DNA from: Acanthochromis polyacanthus
Taxonomy: Eukaryota > Chordata > Actinopteri > Pomacentridae
Length of the DNA stretch: 64,000 bases
Assembly (NCBI RefSeq): GCF_021347895.1
Contig: NC_067135.1
Location: 798,657 to 862,656 of the forward strand
Reading direction: 5' to 3'
Shown here in pieces: positions 10,592-25,500 of the stretch. Position numbers and translations under genes: made by a program. Positions within the stretch are counted from its first letter, which is position 1, and the number at the start of each line of letters is the position of its first letter. Under the pieces are notes generated by a model. The model was given only the letters and a program-made list of their open reading frames with translations, was not told where the DNA came from and ran no database searches.

Positions 10592-13500
10592 GTGAGTGGA
10601 AAACTGCCCTCTGTTCTCTCTCCATGTTGGAAATTCTGCGTTATTTCATTGTGTTACATTTTTGTTCTCATGATTGGATTGTTAACTTTTTCTTTTCATT
10701 CTGCTACTTTCAAGCCTATTTGAGTTCTGTAAAATGTTTTTCTCATGGAATAATTACTCCGAATTCATGTGAGTAGGAAGCCTGACGTCGTGGATCGGTA
10801 ACTCTGGGAGAGATTGTGTAACCCTGAAAGTATTTTTCATTTATTCAGACTTCACATTCTGCACCAAACTGTTTCAAGAATGAAAGTTATGGTGAACATT
10901 ATATTGATATCCATAATTGGAGATGAATATATTACAGGTGTGTATTGGTCACTGTCAAGATTTACAGTGATTGTTTTCCAATTTGATCAGGGTTTCTGCC
11001 ACTGTATTGCCAGACAAAGCCTGTGGGAAATTCTGCTTTTTTCTTCAGTGATGGTTTTTAAACTCTAGTTAGTGTGGAGGCTCTGTTAAAAATAAGTTTA
11101 ATGGTTGGAAATCCCACGACAAATCTACAATTCTACAATTCTACAATTTGATTTAGCAGACGCTTTTGTCCAAAGCGACCCCCTTTTGTGTTTTTTTGTT
11201 TGTTGTATTTGTTTTTTCAACTTTGCCAGTGCTAAATATGTGCTGGGTTTTGGACCACCTGACTTATTCTACCCCTAAGGTGGAGTCGGATTAAGTGCCT
11301 AGGTGTTCTCTGAACAATTGAGTCTTCAATTGTCTCTTAAAAGTAGAGAGGGACTCAGCAGAACGCACAGAGTTTGGTAGTTTGTTCCACCATTTAGGAA
11401 CAACAGAGGAGAAGAGTCTGGCTAGAGACTGCGAGTCGTGCTGGGCTGGAAGCACCAGGCGTCTCTCACGTGCAGAGCGAAGTGGGCGTGAAGGGGAGTA
11501 GACCTGGATCAGGGAATCCAGGTAGGCTGGGGCCGTTCTTGTAAATGTTTTGTAAGCCAGGAGGAGAGTTTTGAATTTGATTCTGGCTGCAACTGGAAGC
11601 CAGTGAAGGGAGATGAACAGGGGAGTGACATGAGCTCTTTTGGGCTGGTTGAAGACCAGACGTGCTGCTGCATTCTGGATCATCCGCAGAGGTTTGACTG
11701 TACATGCAGGGAGACCTGTCAGTAGAGAGTTGCAGTAGTCAATGCGTGACATCACAAGAGCCTGAACCAGAAGTTGTGTGGCCTGTTGGGTCAGGAAGGG
11801 TCTGATCTTCCTGATGTTGTAGAGGGCATAACGACAAGATCGAGAAACTGAGGCCACGTGAACCTTAAAAGTCAGTTGGTCATCAATCATGACACCCAGG
11901 TTTCTGGCTGAGTTTGTGGGCACAAGTAGGCTCGAGTGAAGTTGGACACTGATCTGAGGCTGAACAGATGGACAAGCAGGAAAGACCATGAGTTCAGTCT
12001 TAGACAGATTTAGCTGAAGGTGCCGTTCCTTCATCCATGTGGAGATATCAGCCAGACATGCTGATATCCGAGCTGAAACTGTTGTGTCGTCAGGTGGAAA
12101 AGAGAGGAAAAGCTGAGTGTCGTCAGCATAACAGTGGTAGGAGAAGCCATGGGAGCGGATCACTGCACCAAGTGAGGCGGTGTACAGAGAGAAGAGTAAG
12201 GGACCAAGCACTGACCCCTGAGGGACTCCTGTTGATAGGCCGTGTGACCTTGACACCTCCCCTCGCCATGACACTCTGAAGGATCCGCCTGTGAGGTAGG
12301 ACTTGAACCACAACAGGACAGAACCTGAGATGCCGAGCTCAGAGAGTGTGGAGAGGAGGATTTGATGGTTCACGGTGTCAAAGGCAGCAGACAGGTCCAG
12401 CAGCAGTAGGACAGAGGACTGACCAGCAGCTCTCACCAGCCGCAGAGATTCTGTGACTGATAGGAGTGCAGTCTCAGTAATCTCACTAATTTAACAGTTT
12501 GAAATAAGTTGGCAGTCCAAACAATCGGCAACACGAGTGCTTCCACATGGGTGTAGTGTCAGGGAAGAAATGTGTCAGCCAAAGATGTTTTTCTGGAGGT
12601 GATGACATTTAGGAATAGACCAAGTCAACACCTTAGCCCAGCCTCGAGACATAGTGCAGCAAGCAAACACCTCGTTTTCAGTAAGTTTTCACAGAAACTG
12701 TAGGATCCCTCAGAAAAGGCTTAGTTGCTGTCTTATGTAGGCAATTTGGTATGTTGAGACAAATTGTAGAGGACTGGTACTTTCCTGGGCCAGTCCCAGA
12801 GCCAAACAACTTTTCTGGCAGAGACCCTGTTGACATAAAATGATCTTCTGAGGTGGTTGCCGGAGATGGAGCCAAAGGCCAAGAAGGCATGGTGAGGGGA
12901 AAATCTCAAGAACTGGCATGTCAGATGATGCTGAAAGATGGTTGCTCTCCTTTTGTTTCTTTTTTTACTGTTATCCTACACTGTATTTTCAGTTTTACTC
13001 TTTTGAAGTACTCGTTCGTGAATAGTGAATTTTCCTTTTCTGTCTTGTCACTTTTGGAGCTGATGCATTTACATTTTGTTATCTTAGCACGAGGTGCTAC
13101 TTTTTGAACTGCACAAGCAGCAGAGCATTTTTCTGGTTTATTTGTTTTTGATGACGTTTCAGACTTCCGCTAATTCATAAAAGAAACACCGGCTCTCTCC
13201 AACTTCCACGCTTGCTACCATTTTCTACACCAGATGTGATCGCTTGGGTTCTCCATTTTTGTCCTGATCCAAACCGAACCTTGGCCAAGAGGACTACCGA
13301 GCAAGACTGAAGAGCCAGACACCACTGAATCCAGTCCCCGAGAAGACCTTTTTAGTTTTATGTTAACACTGTGACTCCTGTATTTATAGTAGCGCATCCT
13401 CAAAAATGAGAACTTCCTGAAAAAGTTTTTGCCATCAGCCTTTGTTTTAGTTTTGGTTAGTATAGCTAAGAGCTCATGAAAATCAGAAAATAAATGTTTT

Positions 13501-16500
13501 AATATTTTGAGAAACTGGATTTCAGATTGAGCTAGAAGCCACAGTCATCAAATTTGAAACAAAAAAGTCTTGAAGTACTTTTGCTTTTTAGTATATTAAG
13601 TTTTAGAATATACAGCATCTTCACCGTTGTAAATAGCTGATGGAAAATATTCATCGTTTTCATGATGTTCTGATTCTCTCAAACCCTTGTTAAACCTCAA
13701 CTCAAGCTGTGAGCTGTAACTATAAAGGATTTCATTTCCCCAGTGAATTTCTACATAGAGAAAGGTTTCTTTTGTCTTGCCTGTTTCCCATTAGTGTTTG
13801 ACTTCTGAACCATCATGTAAACACAATCTAAACAGACGACTAATGTCTGTGTTTCTCATTCGACTGTGAAGTTTAGTAAAATGTATGTTTCCAGACCATT
13901 AGAAAAGTTGAGCCATTGAAGCTGATGGCACTTGTGGTGATAACGAGGCCTTATCTAAATATTTGTTTCTTGTTCTGACTACTAGGATTGGATCTCTCAC
14001 CAGAATACGAGTATTCACCTTGAAAACTGCAAACTTCTGCGAAAACGGTTGGTCTTTCTTGCTTTTAACTTTCACATTGTCTCACAGACTTAATGATTGA
14101 TAATGAATATCTATGGTGTGGCCCCAAGAGGAATTTATAGTATTTCTGTACCCACTTCTTTAGAATTATGTGAACTTGGGATTTCTGATCTAATCTGGTT
14201 TGGGGCTGATGACGGCATGTTTTAACAGATTGGTGTTCGTTCGGTGGTCATTAAATGTCACAGAGATCTTTGTCATTGGTGCCCGTTACGAGTTAAACTC
14301 CTTGTAGGGCCACAGTACACCCTGCCCTCGAACACTACATTTCAGACTTTCCTACCGGAGCTTTTCAACAAGGTTCCACCGACAGAACGTTAAGGAACAG
14401 ACTGGTTAAAGAAATGCAACTTGTTCCTCAGCACATGGCAGAGATATCTGGTTGTCAAGCAGATACGTTGAAGTGATTTTAATGGCTATTTGAAGTAGGT
14501 ATTTGTAGTGTTTATTCTTGAGGAGAAGGGTATTGGATTGGGACTTGGTATCTGCAGGTACTAAATTTTAAATGACCAAGATCAGATCTTGGGCAAAAAA
14601 TTTGATCATTCCTGGTTTTCTATCAGGTTGGAAGTTTGGTGGAACTCCTATCAGGACTTAGGAATGAGTTCTTTAATGTACCTCCTGTGTTGTTTTAGTA
14701 GTTAAAATCTGCAGAATTTCTTCTACTTAAGTGCAGAAACTCCACTGTTATCAATGCCAAGTGTTTTCTGCTTTAATGTGTGTGTTTGGATGTTTTCTCA
14801 CAGATACCCTCAGTGGGATGGGGAGGTACCATCATTACCAAGGTAAGTTTCTTTGTCTTCAAACATCAACCACAGCAGCTGAGAACCCTGCTGATCTTTG
14901 CCAGTTTTCCTTTTCTGTTATTCAGTAATGTTTTCCTCATTGACTGCCTTTTTTCAGAGCCCCAAGGAGCGATGCCAAGCCCTCACCTTCATCCTCGGCC
15001 CAAACTTACCAAGAACGTCACCAGAGAAGCAGCCGTGAGATTCCTTCCCGCTCACGCAGCAGCCGATCTCGTTCTCGCTCGTACAGCCCTTGCCGCCATC
15101 ACGGCTCGGAGAGTCGAAGGAACCGGCGCAGCAGCCGATCTCGTTCTCGCTCGTACAGCCCTCGCCGCTATTATGGTTCAGAAAGCAGAAGAGAGAAACG
15201 TAGCCGATCGCGATCACCGTACAGCTCCAGATACACTCGCAGGTCTGTGAAATGTGAACAGAGTAGACAAACCAAGGAGGAAGATTAGTCGAGTCATGAA
15301 GTTATTTTCCTTCTTCCCTCAGGTCTCGCTCTAACTCCCCACGATACGACCGGCCCACCTCCTCCCGTTACAGATCACGTTCAAGGAGCCATGAGAGACG
15401 ATCTTCACCGAGGAGGAGGGATGAGAAACGTCGTGAGAGACGATCGTCCTCGGAGAGGTCGTCCCCTCGGCGAAAGAGGTCGAGCAGCACAGACATGCTG
15501 ACGAAGAAACTGCTGCAGACAACAGGTTGGACAAAATGCAGATGTTTTATAAGATAATCCCTGATTAATCCCACAGTGAGGAAGTTTTCAGTGTTACAGC
15601 AGCAAAGGGGACAGAGCAGAAATATCGGGACATCAGTCAAAAAATGCAAAATACACAAGTACTGCTGCACAGGATTATTCAGTGTCTCAAAAAACATTGA
15701 AATTGTACAGATCCATCCATGAGTGAAGAATATGAATATTAACAATCCTGACTTTGTACTGATTCTGTTGGAATTACACAGCCTGCGTAAAATGGCATAA
15801 CATAGTAAATACATCAGTTATCCGGAGACCAAAGCAACATCTTTACTTGTCAACCCCAAAAACATTCAGTTCACTGCTTTTTAGGATAACAAGCAGCTGC
15901 AGCCAGAGAATGTTGGCATTTTGTCCTAAAAGTGGCCTAATTTTCATCGTTTCCATTGAATATCTCTATCTCCACATTTGATCGTGTTAAACAGTCCTCA
16001 GTAGAAACTTTCTGGGACTTCCCAACCACCAAAACTGAGACTCTCTTGTATCTTTGTCCTTGTAGCTGTCCAGTCTCTGTCGAGTCAGTCGGACCTGGAG
16101 ACTGTGGTTAAAACTCTGGCTCCTGCTTTATTGGCTGAGCTTACCAAGATGAAGTCATCATCATCATCCTCAAAGAAGGAGTTGACCACAAAGAAAGCAA
16201 AGTCGAGTCTTCAGAAGAGCGAAGCAAGTTCTTCTGCGTTTGTTTGTAAAATCTGCTTGTTTCAGTCATCTCTTCTTCATGATCAAGTCTATATCTGCTC
16301 TACATTTCCGTGTATTCTCAGGTTGATGAGTCTTTACCTCCAAACGAGGTGAGGCTACACGGAGTTCGTACGAGTCAGTCTCACAGTGACGTGGTCGCTG
16401 CAGTGGAGCAGTTTGGAAAAACCAAATCAGTTGTGTTGTTTCGCTCCAAATTGGAGGTATGAACATAAAGAGTGTTCCTGTTGTATTAGTCTACAGTATA

Positions 16501-19500
16501 AAAGTCATTGTGCCACCATAATTTGTGTGTTAGGGTATTTTGGCAAATGTGTTTATGTAAAGTATCTCTGTATGAACATAATTAATAAAGCAAATAAATC
16601 TGTACACCTTCCTGGACAATAGTCATGTGGCTTCACCCAGTCACCAGAGTCATCTTTGCACTCTTAAGACGATCCCAACTCGTGTTTGTTGTGTTTGCGT
16701 TCACCCAGGCGATCGTGCGTTTCGAGAACGTTGAAGATGCTGAGAAACTGAAGAGCTTAAAGAGCATTGAGATAAAAGGGATGCCAGTGATTGTCATCAG
16801 AGAGGAGGTATGGCAGCTTTTCTGTGTCTGTCCGTGGAAATATTATTGACATCAGTCTGCTGTAGTCTGATCACACTGTCAACAATCACATTAATCCAGA
16901 ATCATCTTTATTTATAGAAATCTCCTCCTAAGAAACCTCTTCCGAGTTCTGCAAAGAAGCCAACGAAGCCTCTTGAGCAGTAAGAAGTGCTTCACATGGA
17001 CTGTTCTTTTAGCAGTAGTCTTGTGTTTGATATTCATGTTATTGCAAAAATATTATATTGCTGCTTGTTTTGAGATTTTCAGTCGGTATATTCTGAATTT
17101 TGTGATTATACTGTTTTGACTTCTGGAAATTTACTTCATGACAACATCTATTGTATGTGAATTTTATTTTCAAATGAAGCTACACATTTAATAGCTAAAA
17201 CTGAACATCCTTTATTCTTTACTTGCACAGAAGCGTGATGTACTTTCTTTTAACTCTACATGTTTTATTTGCATAATATTGAGTCCATCCTTTTTATTTG
17301 AAATGCCATTTATTTTGTTCTTTTAAAAAGAGTTGACCTTTTAAAGGATTGTACTGTCTTGAAGTGAAGAGTTCCTCAAATTTTTCTCTCACTTGACCTC
17401 ATGTAACTTTCTTCCTCACAGAAAATCTACGAAGTCCACTCAAAGCACTAGATCCACCAATGCTGGAAAATCTTCATCTCTGCCTTCTGCAGCCGACAGA
17501 CCTAAAATAGTCAAACTGGTCGCTAAGGCAAAAGTTTTGGTTTCCAAAGCCAAAAATCAACCAACCAAGCAAACTGTCAAAAAGACAAAAACAGGCAAAG
17601 TAACTGCAAAAGGAGCTGTGAAATCTGTTGATGTAAAAAAAGGAGCTTCAAAAGTTGTAGGATCCAACAAGCTCAACAAACCAGTAAAGAAGCCTGATGC
17701 TGGTGTTTCTGAGAAAGAACCTGAACCTAAAACATCTGAAACCAGCGCTAAAGAATCTGTGGTGGCACCGGACGGTGAAACCAATAATGCAGCAGCTTCT
17801 GCAGTGAAGCCCGTGGCAGAACTTAGCAAACCTGTTGCTGAAGCTAAAGAGGTTAAAAGTAGTGAATCATTGGAGCTCGGAGAAACAGGAGTGGTGGAAC
17901 CCATGGAGGTTGCCAGTTCTACTGAAGGCAAAGGTGAAAAAGTGACAGATACAAAGCCCTTACCAACCAAGTCCAGTGAGACTCATCCACCGTCTACGGT
18001 TCAGACTGCATCCAGTGTGTCTTCACCTGAACCCCCGACTGATCCACCCGAGAAACCACAGCCAGCCGTTACAACTCCTGAAACCTCCGTCAAAGCTCCA
18101 TCGCAGATCCAACAAGACACCAAACCAGATCCAAAATCCCCTGCACCAGAGACCAAGACGGAGGCCTTGCAAACCCAGCAGCAGACGGCAACAGGTTCAG
18201 CTGAAGGGGTGGACACCAAAACAAATGAAAAAGGTATGTTGGAGACCATTTTTCTCAACAACAAATCCAATGAGAAGACCACAGAGAGTCACTTTATCTG
18301 AGATATGAGGGTGCTTGTTGGGTACTGCCTTTAGTTTTGGACTGAGTATTTCTGGCAGAAGAACAGTGACACAGCAACTACTGTTCTTGTGTTACCAGTA
18401 TCAATGTTAGTTATTACAAGCTAATCAGTTGATTTCGCTTAATACACTGCCTGTCCAAAAAGAAGGTCAGCACCTGGATTTAACTCAGCAAATGGGTAAG
18501 ATCCTTCTATTGGATAATTACTGCAGTGATGACAAAGCCTTCTTTAACCCTCGCTGATGCAGTGAGGAGCTTCTCATTTCTTAACAACTGTGTTGGAAGA
18601 CGTCTCCTGTGGCCATGGAAGGGATGTTAATCTGTCTCAGAAGGGTCAAATTATTGGCCTGCATCAAGCAAAGAAAACAACGGAGGAGATGAAACGACTA
18701 AAAGGAGGATAAAAACCGTCCAACACGTCATTAGAACCTGAAGGATAGTGGAGAACCATCATCTTCAGTAACAAACTCTTAGATGATCGTAGGAAACCAC
18801 CAGTAGAACTCAGGGCTGTTGAATAGTGAAAGTACGAACATTTCTGGGACTAAACCGCTGTAGCTTTAAGAAAAGCTCTGATCAATGAGGATGATCAGAC
18901 AAAAAAGGCTTCAGTTTGCTGTGGAGCATAAAGATTGGACTCTGGATCAATGGAAGAAGGTCATGTGGTCTGATGAGTCCAGATTTACCCTGTTCCAGAG
19001 TGGTGGGGGCAGTAGTTTAGGTTTGGTTTTAGTCCTGACGTTGTGCTGGTTTTTGACGTTTCTAGGACTGGATTGTGACCGGGTCTGAACATTTGTTTGG
19101 ACTGATTTAGGTTTGATTTTGTTCCTGGTTTTAGACCTTTAAAGGACTGGTTTTACGATGTCTTAGACTTTTCTAGGAGTAGTTTCGGTTTGATTTTGTT
19201 CCTGGTTTTAGACCTTTAAAGGACTGGTTTTACGATGTCTTAGACTTTTCTAGGAGTAGTTTCGGTTTGATTTTGTTCCTGGTTTTAGACCTTTAAAGGA
19301 CTGGTTTTACGATGTCTTAGACTTTTCTAGGAGTAGTTTCGGTTTGATTTTGTTCCTGGTTTTAGACCTTTAAAGGACTGGTTTTACGATGTCTTAGACT
19401 TTTCTAGGAGTAGTTTCGGTTTGATTTTGTTCCTGGTTTTAGACCTTTAAAGGACTGGTTTTACGATGTCTTAGACTTTTCTAGGAGTAGTTTCGGTTTG

Positions 19501-22500
19501 ATTTTGTTCCTGGTTTTAGACCTTTAAAGGACTGGTTTTACGATGTCTTAGACTTTTCTAGGAGTAGTTTCGGTTTGATTTTGTTCCTGGTTTTAGACCT
19601 TTAAAGGACTGGTTTTACGATGTCTTAGACTTTTCTAGGAGTAGTTTCGGTTTGATTTTGTTCCTGGTTTTAGACCTTTAAAGGACTGGTTTTACGATGT
19701 CTTAGACTTTTCTAGGAGTAGTTTCGGTTTGATTTTGTTCCTGGTTTTAGACCTTTAAAGGACTGGTTTTACGATGTCTTAGACTTTTCTAGGAGTAGTT
19801 TCGGTTTGATTTTGTTCCTGGTTTTAGACCTTTAAAGGACTGGTTTTACGATGTCTTAGACTTTTCTAGGAGTAGTTTCGGTTTGATTTTGTTCCTGGTT
19901 TTAGACCTTTAAAGGACTGGTTTTACGATGTCTTAGACTTTTCTAGGAGTAGTTTCGGTTTGATTTTGGTCCTGGTTTAAGACCTTTAAAGGACTAATTT
20001 CAGACTGTCTAAAGCAGGTCTTTAGACAGAGAGGAAGAAACACAGCTGTAGTTAACATAGCACATGCATGAAATCTCCTTAAACACTCATTATGTTCTGC
20101 ACGTTGCAAACAGTGAGAGCCTGTCTGGGTTTGAAGCTCACTCACCATGACAAGATGCAGGATGAGTGACAAAAAACACACACCAGGAACAAAAGACACA
20201 CATCAATCATTACTCACCACATCAATAAATTATAGTAAATGATTATACATATAAAATAATACGTCAGTGACTTTTTGTCCATCAGCTTCCCTCTGCGCTC
20301 GATTCAGTAACTTCACAGTCAGACAACAAATGTTTTGTGATCTGAACTAGAAGTGACTTTCAGCATCTTTAGAAAATACTTCTTTCATCTAAATGATGTT
20401 TCCTCCTTTTAAAGATGCTGTGACGACCCAAAAAGATGCAGCACCAACCGTCGGTGTTTCGTCATCGTCGACTGAAGCAGCAGCACCTTCTTCACCTCCT
20501 GTTGCCAAGCTGACTATGGGGGACGAGATAGAAAAACATCTGCTGAAAGAAAGAATCCGTAAGAAATCCAAGAAACCTGTGTGTAGATGATAAATTCCTT
20601 CTGGTGGTCACACTTGCTGTTTTACTGTGTTTGACCTTTTGCTTTGATTCTCCATCACAGCGATTCTGAAGATGGAGAAATTGCAGAATAATAAGGTAAA
20701 TTTTCTCCAACCGGCTGCATGAACTGCTCACTTCTTCTTCAAGATATAAACCATGTGAAGAGTTAGTTCTTGTTTTATTAAAGCTGATCTTGGTTTACAG
20801 AATCATCTGAGAATGTTCTCATTCTTTGATAATGTCTACAGAAAGTGCTCTTTCCTTGTTTTCAGAATCTAACCTGACCTTAACTGCGACTCTTTTTTCA
20901 GCTCTTTAAACTCAATTACAAGGTGTTGTTAGTTAGCAACCTGCCGAAGTATACGGACGGCCGCTACACAGAGCAGGACATCGCCGATCTGCTCGTCCCG
21001 TTTGGATTTCAGTATCACAAAGACTCCATCTATGTTGTTCCTCAGACAGGCATGGTAGGCACCAGCTTATCAATCTACAGTCATTTATTTTGTGCTCGTT
21101 CGAGGAACTTTTAGGAATTTCTGGGTGTGTTTCGCTTCATTTTTCTTCAATGTGGGTTCATTTTTCACGACCGTAAAGTCCTGCAGCTCTAGAAACAGAA
21201 CAACCATGAGGAAGGAGAGAGAACTCAGAAATGTCTTCTGTGCACTATGACAGAATCAGGAAAATCTGACATCAGTATGTCCAATATTATCCGGGTTTCC
21301 TCTTTTGTTAGCAGCACTGGAAATGTTAAAACACTAATTCTAAATGCTCTAGATAATTTACTGCTTTCATATTTGACTTTTTTGTGTGGTATTCTCTGCT
21401 GTAAACACTGCCTGCAGTTCAGCCTGAACAGCCCGTGATTGTTGGTCACTGCTGCAGTTTTAGTTTTTGACAGAATCTGCTAAATGTAAGTGGTTTATTT
21501 TGGGGTAAACTGTTTAAAGAAAGCACATAAAATATAGTGATTTGGGTGAAATGTCATAATTCTCAGCTCAGATTTGAGTTATTTTTTTCAGATAAAACAG
21601 TAAATCACAGGTGAGCAGCTCACAGAAAGTTGAAAATTTACAAATCTTTTCTGCCTTTACAGCTATTGACTTGAATAAATGGGTCATTTAGCTGTTTTTT
21701 GGGTTCAGGTGGTTCTAGTTTAGTTGTGAAATCACTCCTAACTCCAGTTCATGCAGATCTACTGTCACATGCACGCTGTGGGTGTCTGTTGTCAATAGAC
21801 TGATTGGCATCATAATACGTTTTTGCTTTCTGATTTTCAGGCTTTTGTCATGATGCCAACTGTACAGGAGGTGAAAAACATCATGAGACCAGCACAGAAG
21901 AGGGAAATTTTTCTCCACGGCTCTAAAATCTCTGTGGAGGTCGTAAAACAATACATATTTTTTGAACCGGTAAGCAAAGTATTACATTTTATTTGTTGTC
22001 AGTGTAAAATCTCAAAACTAGACGAACAAGAGCTTTTAAAGATATTGGAGTCCCTCTTATTCGCTACTAAAGGTACATGTCCACTGGATCCGGCAATTTC
22101 CTGTATCCCATTCATTGTGTATGTGACCAAACAACCACGCTGCCTGCTGGTTCTGTTGTGATCCGTTTCGAGCTGCGATCCAGTGCAGCTCGTTTGCATC
22201 ATGTAGACTTGACGTCCACTTGATGCAAATTTGATACGGCTTGTGGAAGTCCGGCGCATTGCGAAACTTTGGTCAAACATCTAAACTAGCCGTTATTGCA
22301 CTAAAGCCAGGACAAATTCAGCAGCTTATTTCTCGCCCCAAACCAGTCAGGTCATTCCGGACGTTCCTCCTCCCAGCAACGCTTTCCAGCTCTTCCTGGG
22401 GGATCCTGAGGTGTTCCCAGGCTGTCAGTAATAATAAATCTGAGTCTCTGGTGATGAGAACACTAAAAGTTTTTTTATTTTTACAGTCTGAGTTTCATTG

Positions 22501-25500
22501 TTCAGAATAAATAATGGAAATAACCTTTGAAACTCTGTTTAATGTAATACAAACGGATGAAAACTGAATATGAAGTGTGTTGATATCTGGTGTTTTTCTT
22601 TCAGATTGACTTTTATAAATCTCTGATGAAACTGATGCATTCTGTAAGTAACACACACACACACACACTTACACACACACACACACTTACACACACACAC
22701 ACTTCTATCCTCAGCACTCTAGAATACTAAACCTCATTTGTACTTCTTGATTGAAATGATTGAGATCTTGTTTATTCCTGTGTTTGTCAGTTGTCACGTA
22801 AACCTGTTACTGTTTGTGTGTGTTTCTGGTTGATCTGAACGTTCCTTTGATGTTCTCAAACAGCAGCCGGTGTTGGATAAAGGAACTAGAACAGTCTTCA
22901 TCAGGAACATCTCCCAAAGCGAGACCAAGGACCTCAGGGAAGCTCTGAAAAAAATCTGTTCCGTCAGAAACTTCCTGCCTCTTCTCAACAAGGTATGAAC
23001 ACCCAGACGCCTACAGGTACACGCATCGAGGTGGATTCAAAGACTTCCTAACCTCGTCTGTCCTGCGTGGTTCCAGGTGTTTGTTGAATTTGATTCCATT
23101 CGTGATGCCGATCGCCTGGGAGTTTGGTTCAGCCTCCTGAAACAGACCCATAACTACAAGCTGCTCCGGCTGGAAATACCGCGAAGTGCAATCACAGCAC
23201 AACGTGAGTCTGAAGAAATAACAGAATATAACAGATCTGGAGACAATCAGAGTACTTGATTGTGACTGTATCCTCTGTGGATCTATTACTCCGATAGGCG
23301 AACTGTAGGAATAATAGATCCTAACGTTGGCACCAAAATTAAACAGCCAATCATTGCTTCTCATGTAATAATATGAAATAAAGGTCACAGTATGAACACT
23401 AAAAATGACTTCGGTTCAACCCTATTCTATCATCTTTAATGTACAACGATGGATCTTTGTTGACACAGCGCCCAGGCTGGCAGCGAACGCCCTGCCCGAC
23501 AGCAAGGACATCGTTGCCGGGGCAACCATCCCGACGACAAGATCTGGAGTTCCTCACGGCAGCACGGCGCCGTTTTGGGTCACCATGAAAACCAGTCCCT
23601 TTGTGTTTCCGACCACGTCTCCGTGGTTCATCATCCCAAGTGAGAGCTGAAGCTGAACGTCGCTTTCAGGTAGAACACGTGGACGGAAAGTAACCGTGTT
23701 CGTTTTGTCTCCCAGATTATCAGACCGTTGACGTAGCACAGGACGTTGGGGTAAGCACCTCCTCAAGTTTGTTTTTGTTTTTCATGTTGGTGGTGGAAAA
23801 CTGTTTAACCAGAGAAACCATCAGATCAGTCCAACAAGTCACATTTTAACAGATATCTGCCTGAATGCAGCATTTATTTGTTATTGCTGTAAGCGTCTCT
23901 CCTGTGTTATAGGTACTGCTGCTAATCTACTGTACCTTTCCTGACCTGCATGACCTACATCTTCTATCTTATTGGTTCATATATTTTTATTTTGCTAAGT
24001 TTTGTGGTGGGATGCAATAAAAAAAAGTGTCTATTGAATTAATTGGAGGATCTGTGATGACTTAATTGCAATTATTAATGCAACTTTTCTAAGGTTGGGT
24101 TATGGTCAAATTGCTGTTCGGGCCAGCCCTAGTTTTGTGTCTTTTTGTGGTAATGTTGTGTCTCTTTGTGGTTGTTTTGTGTCTTTTTGTGGTAATTTTG
24201 TGTCTCTTTGTGGTCATTTTGTGTCTTTGTGTTTGTTTTGTGTCTTTTTGTGGTAATTTTGTGTCTCTTTGTGGTCATTTTGTGTCTTTGTGTTTGTTTT
24301 GTGTGCCCTTATGGTTGTTTTCTCTTTGTGGTTGTTTTGTCTCTTTGTGGTAATTTTGTGTCTTTTTGTGGTAATTTTGTGTCTCTTTGTGGTTGTTTTG
24401 TGTCTTTGTGTTTGTTTTGTGTCTTTTTGTGTTTGTTTTGTGTCTCTTTGTGGTCATTTTGTGTCTTTGTGTTTGTTTTGTGTGCCCTTATGGTTGTTTT
24501 CTCTTTGTGGTTGTTTTGTCTCTTTGTGGTTGTTTTGTGTCCCTTTGTGGTAATTTTGTGTCTCTGTGTTTTTTGTCTCTTTGTGGTTGTTTTGTGTCTC
24601 TATATGGTAGTTTTGTGTCTCTTTGTGGTCATTTTGTGTCTTTGTGTTTGTTTTGTGTGCCCTTATGGTTGTTTTCTCTTTGTGGTTGTTTTGTCTCTTT
24701 GTGTTTGTTTTGTGTCTTTTTGTGGTAATTTTGTGTCTCTTTGTGGTCATTTTGTGTCTTTGTGTTTGTTTTGTGTGCCCTTATGGTTGTTTTCTCTTTG
24801 TGGTTGTTTTGTCTCTTTGTGGTAATTTTGTGTCTTTTTGTGGTAATTTTGTGTCTCTTTGTGGTTGTTTTGTGTCTTTGTGTTTGTTTTGTGTCTTTTT
24901 GTGTTTGTTTTGTGTCTCTTTGTGGTCATTTTGTGTCTTTGTGTTTGTTTTGTGTGCCCTTATGGTTGTTTTCTCTTTGTGGTTGTTTTGTCTCTTTGTG
25001 GTTGTTTTGTGTCCCTTTGTGGTAATTTTGTGTCTCTGTGTTTTTTGTCTCTTTGTGGTTGTTTTGTGTCTCTATATGGTAGTTTTGTGTCTCTTTGTGG
25101 TCATTTTGTGTCTCTTTGTGGTGATTTTGTGTCTCTTATGGTTGTTTTGTGTCTCTTGTGGTTGTTTTGTGTCTTTTTTCTGGTTTTTCTGTCTCTTTGT
25201 GGTTGTTTTGTGTCTCTTTGTAGTGGTTGTGTCTCTTTGTAGTGGTTTTGTGTCTCTTTGTGGTGATTTTGTGTCTCTTTGTGGTTGTTTTGTGTCTCTT
25301 ATGGTTGTTTTGTGTCTCTTGTGGTTGTTTTGTGTCTTTTTTCTGTTTTTTCTGTCTCTTTGTGGTTGTTTTGTGTCTCTTTGTGGTGATTTTGTGTCTC
25401 TTTGTGGTTGTTTTGTGTCTCTTATGGTTGTTTTGTGTCTCTTGTGGTTGTTTTGTGTCTTTTTTCTGTTTTTTCTGTCTCTTTGTGGTTGTTTTGTGTC

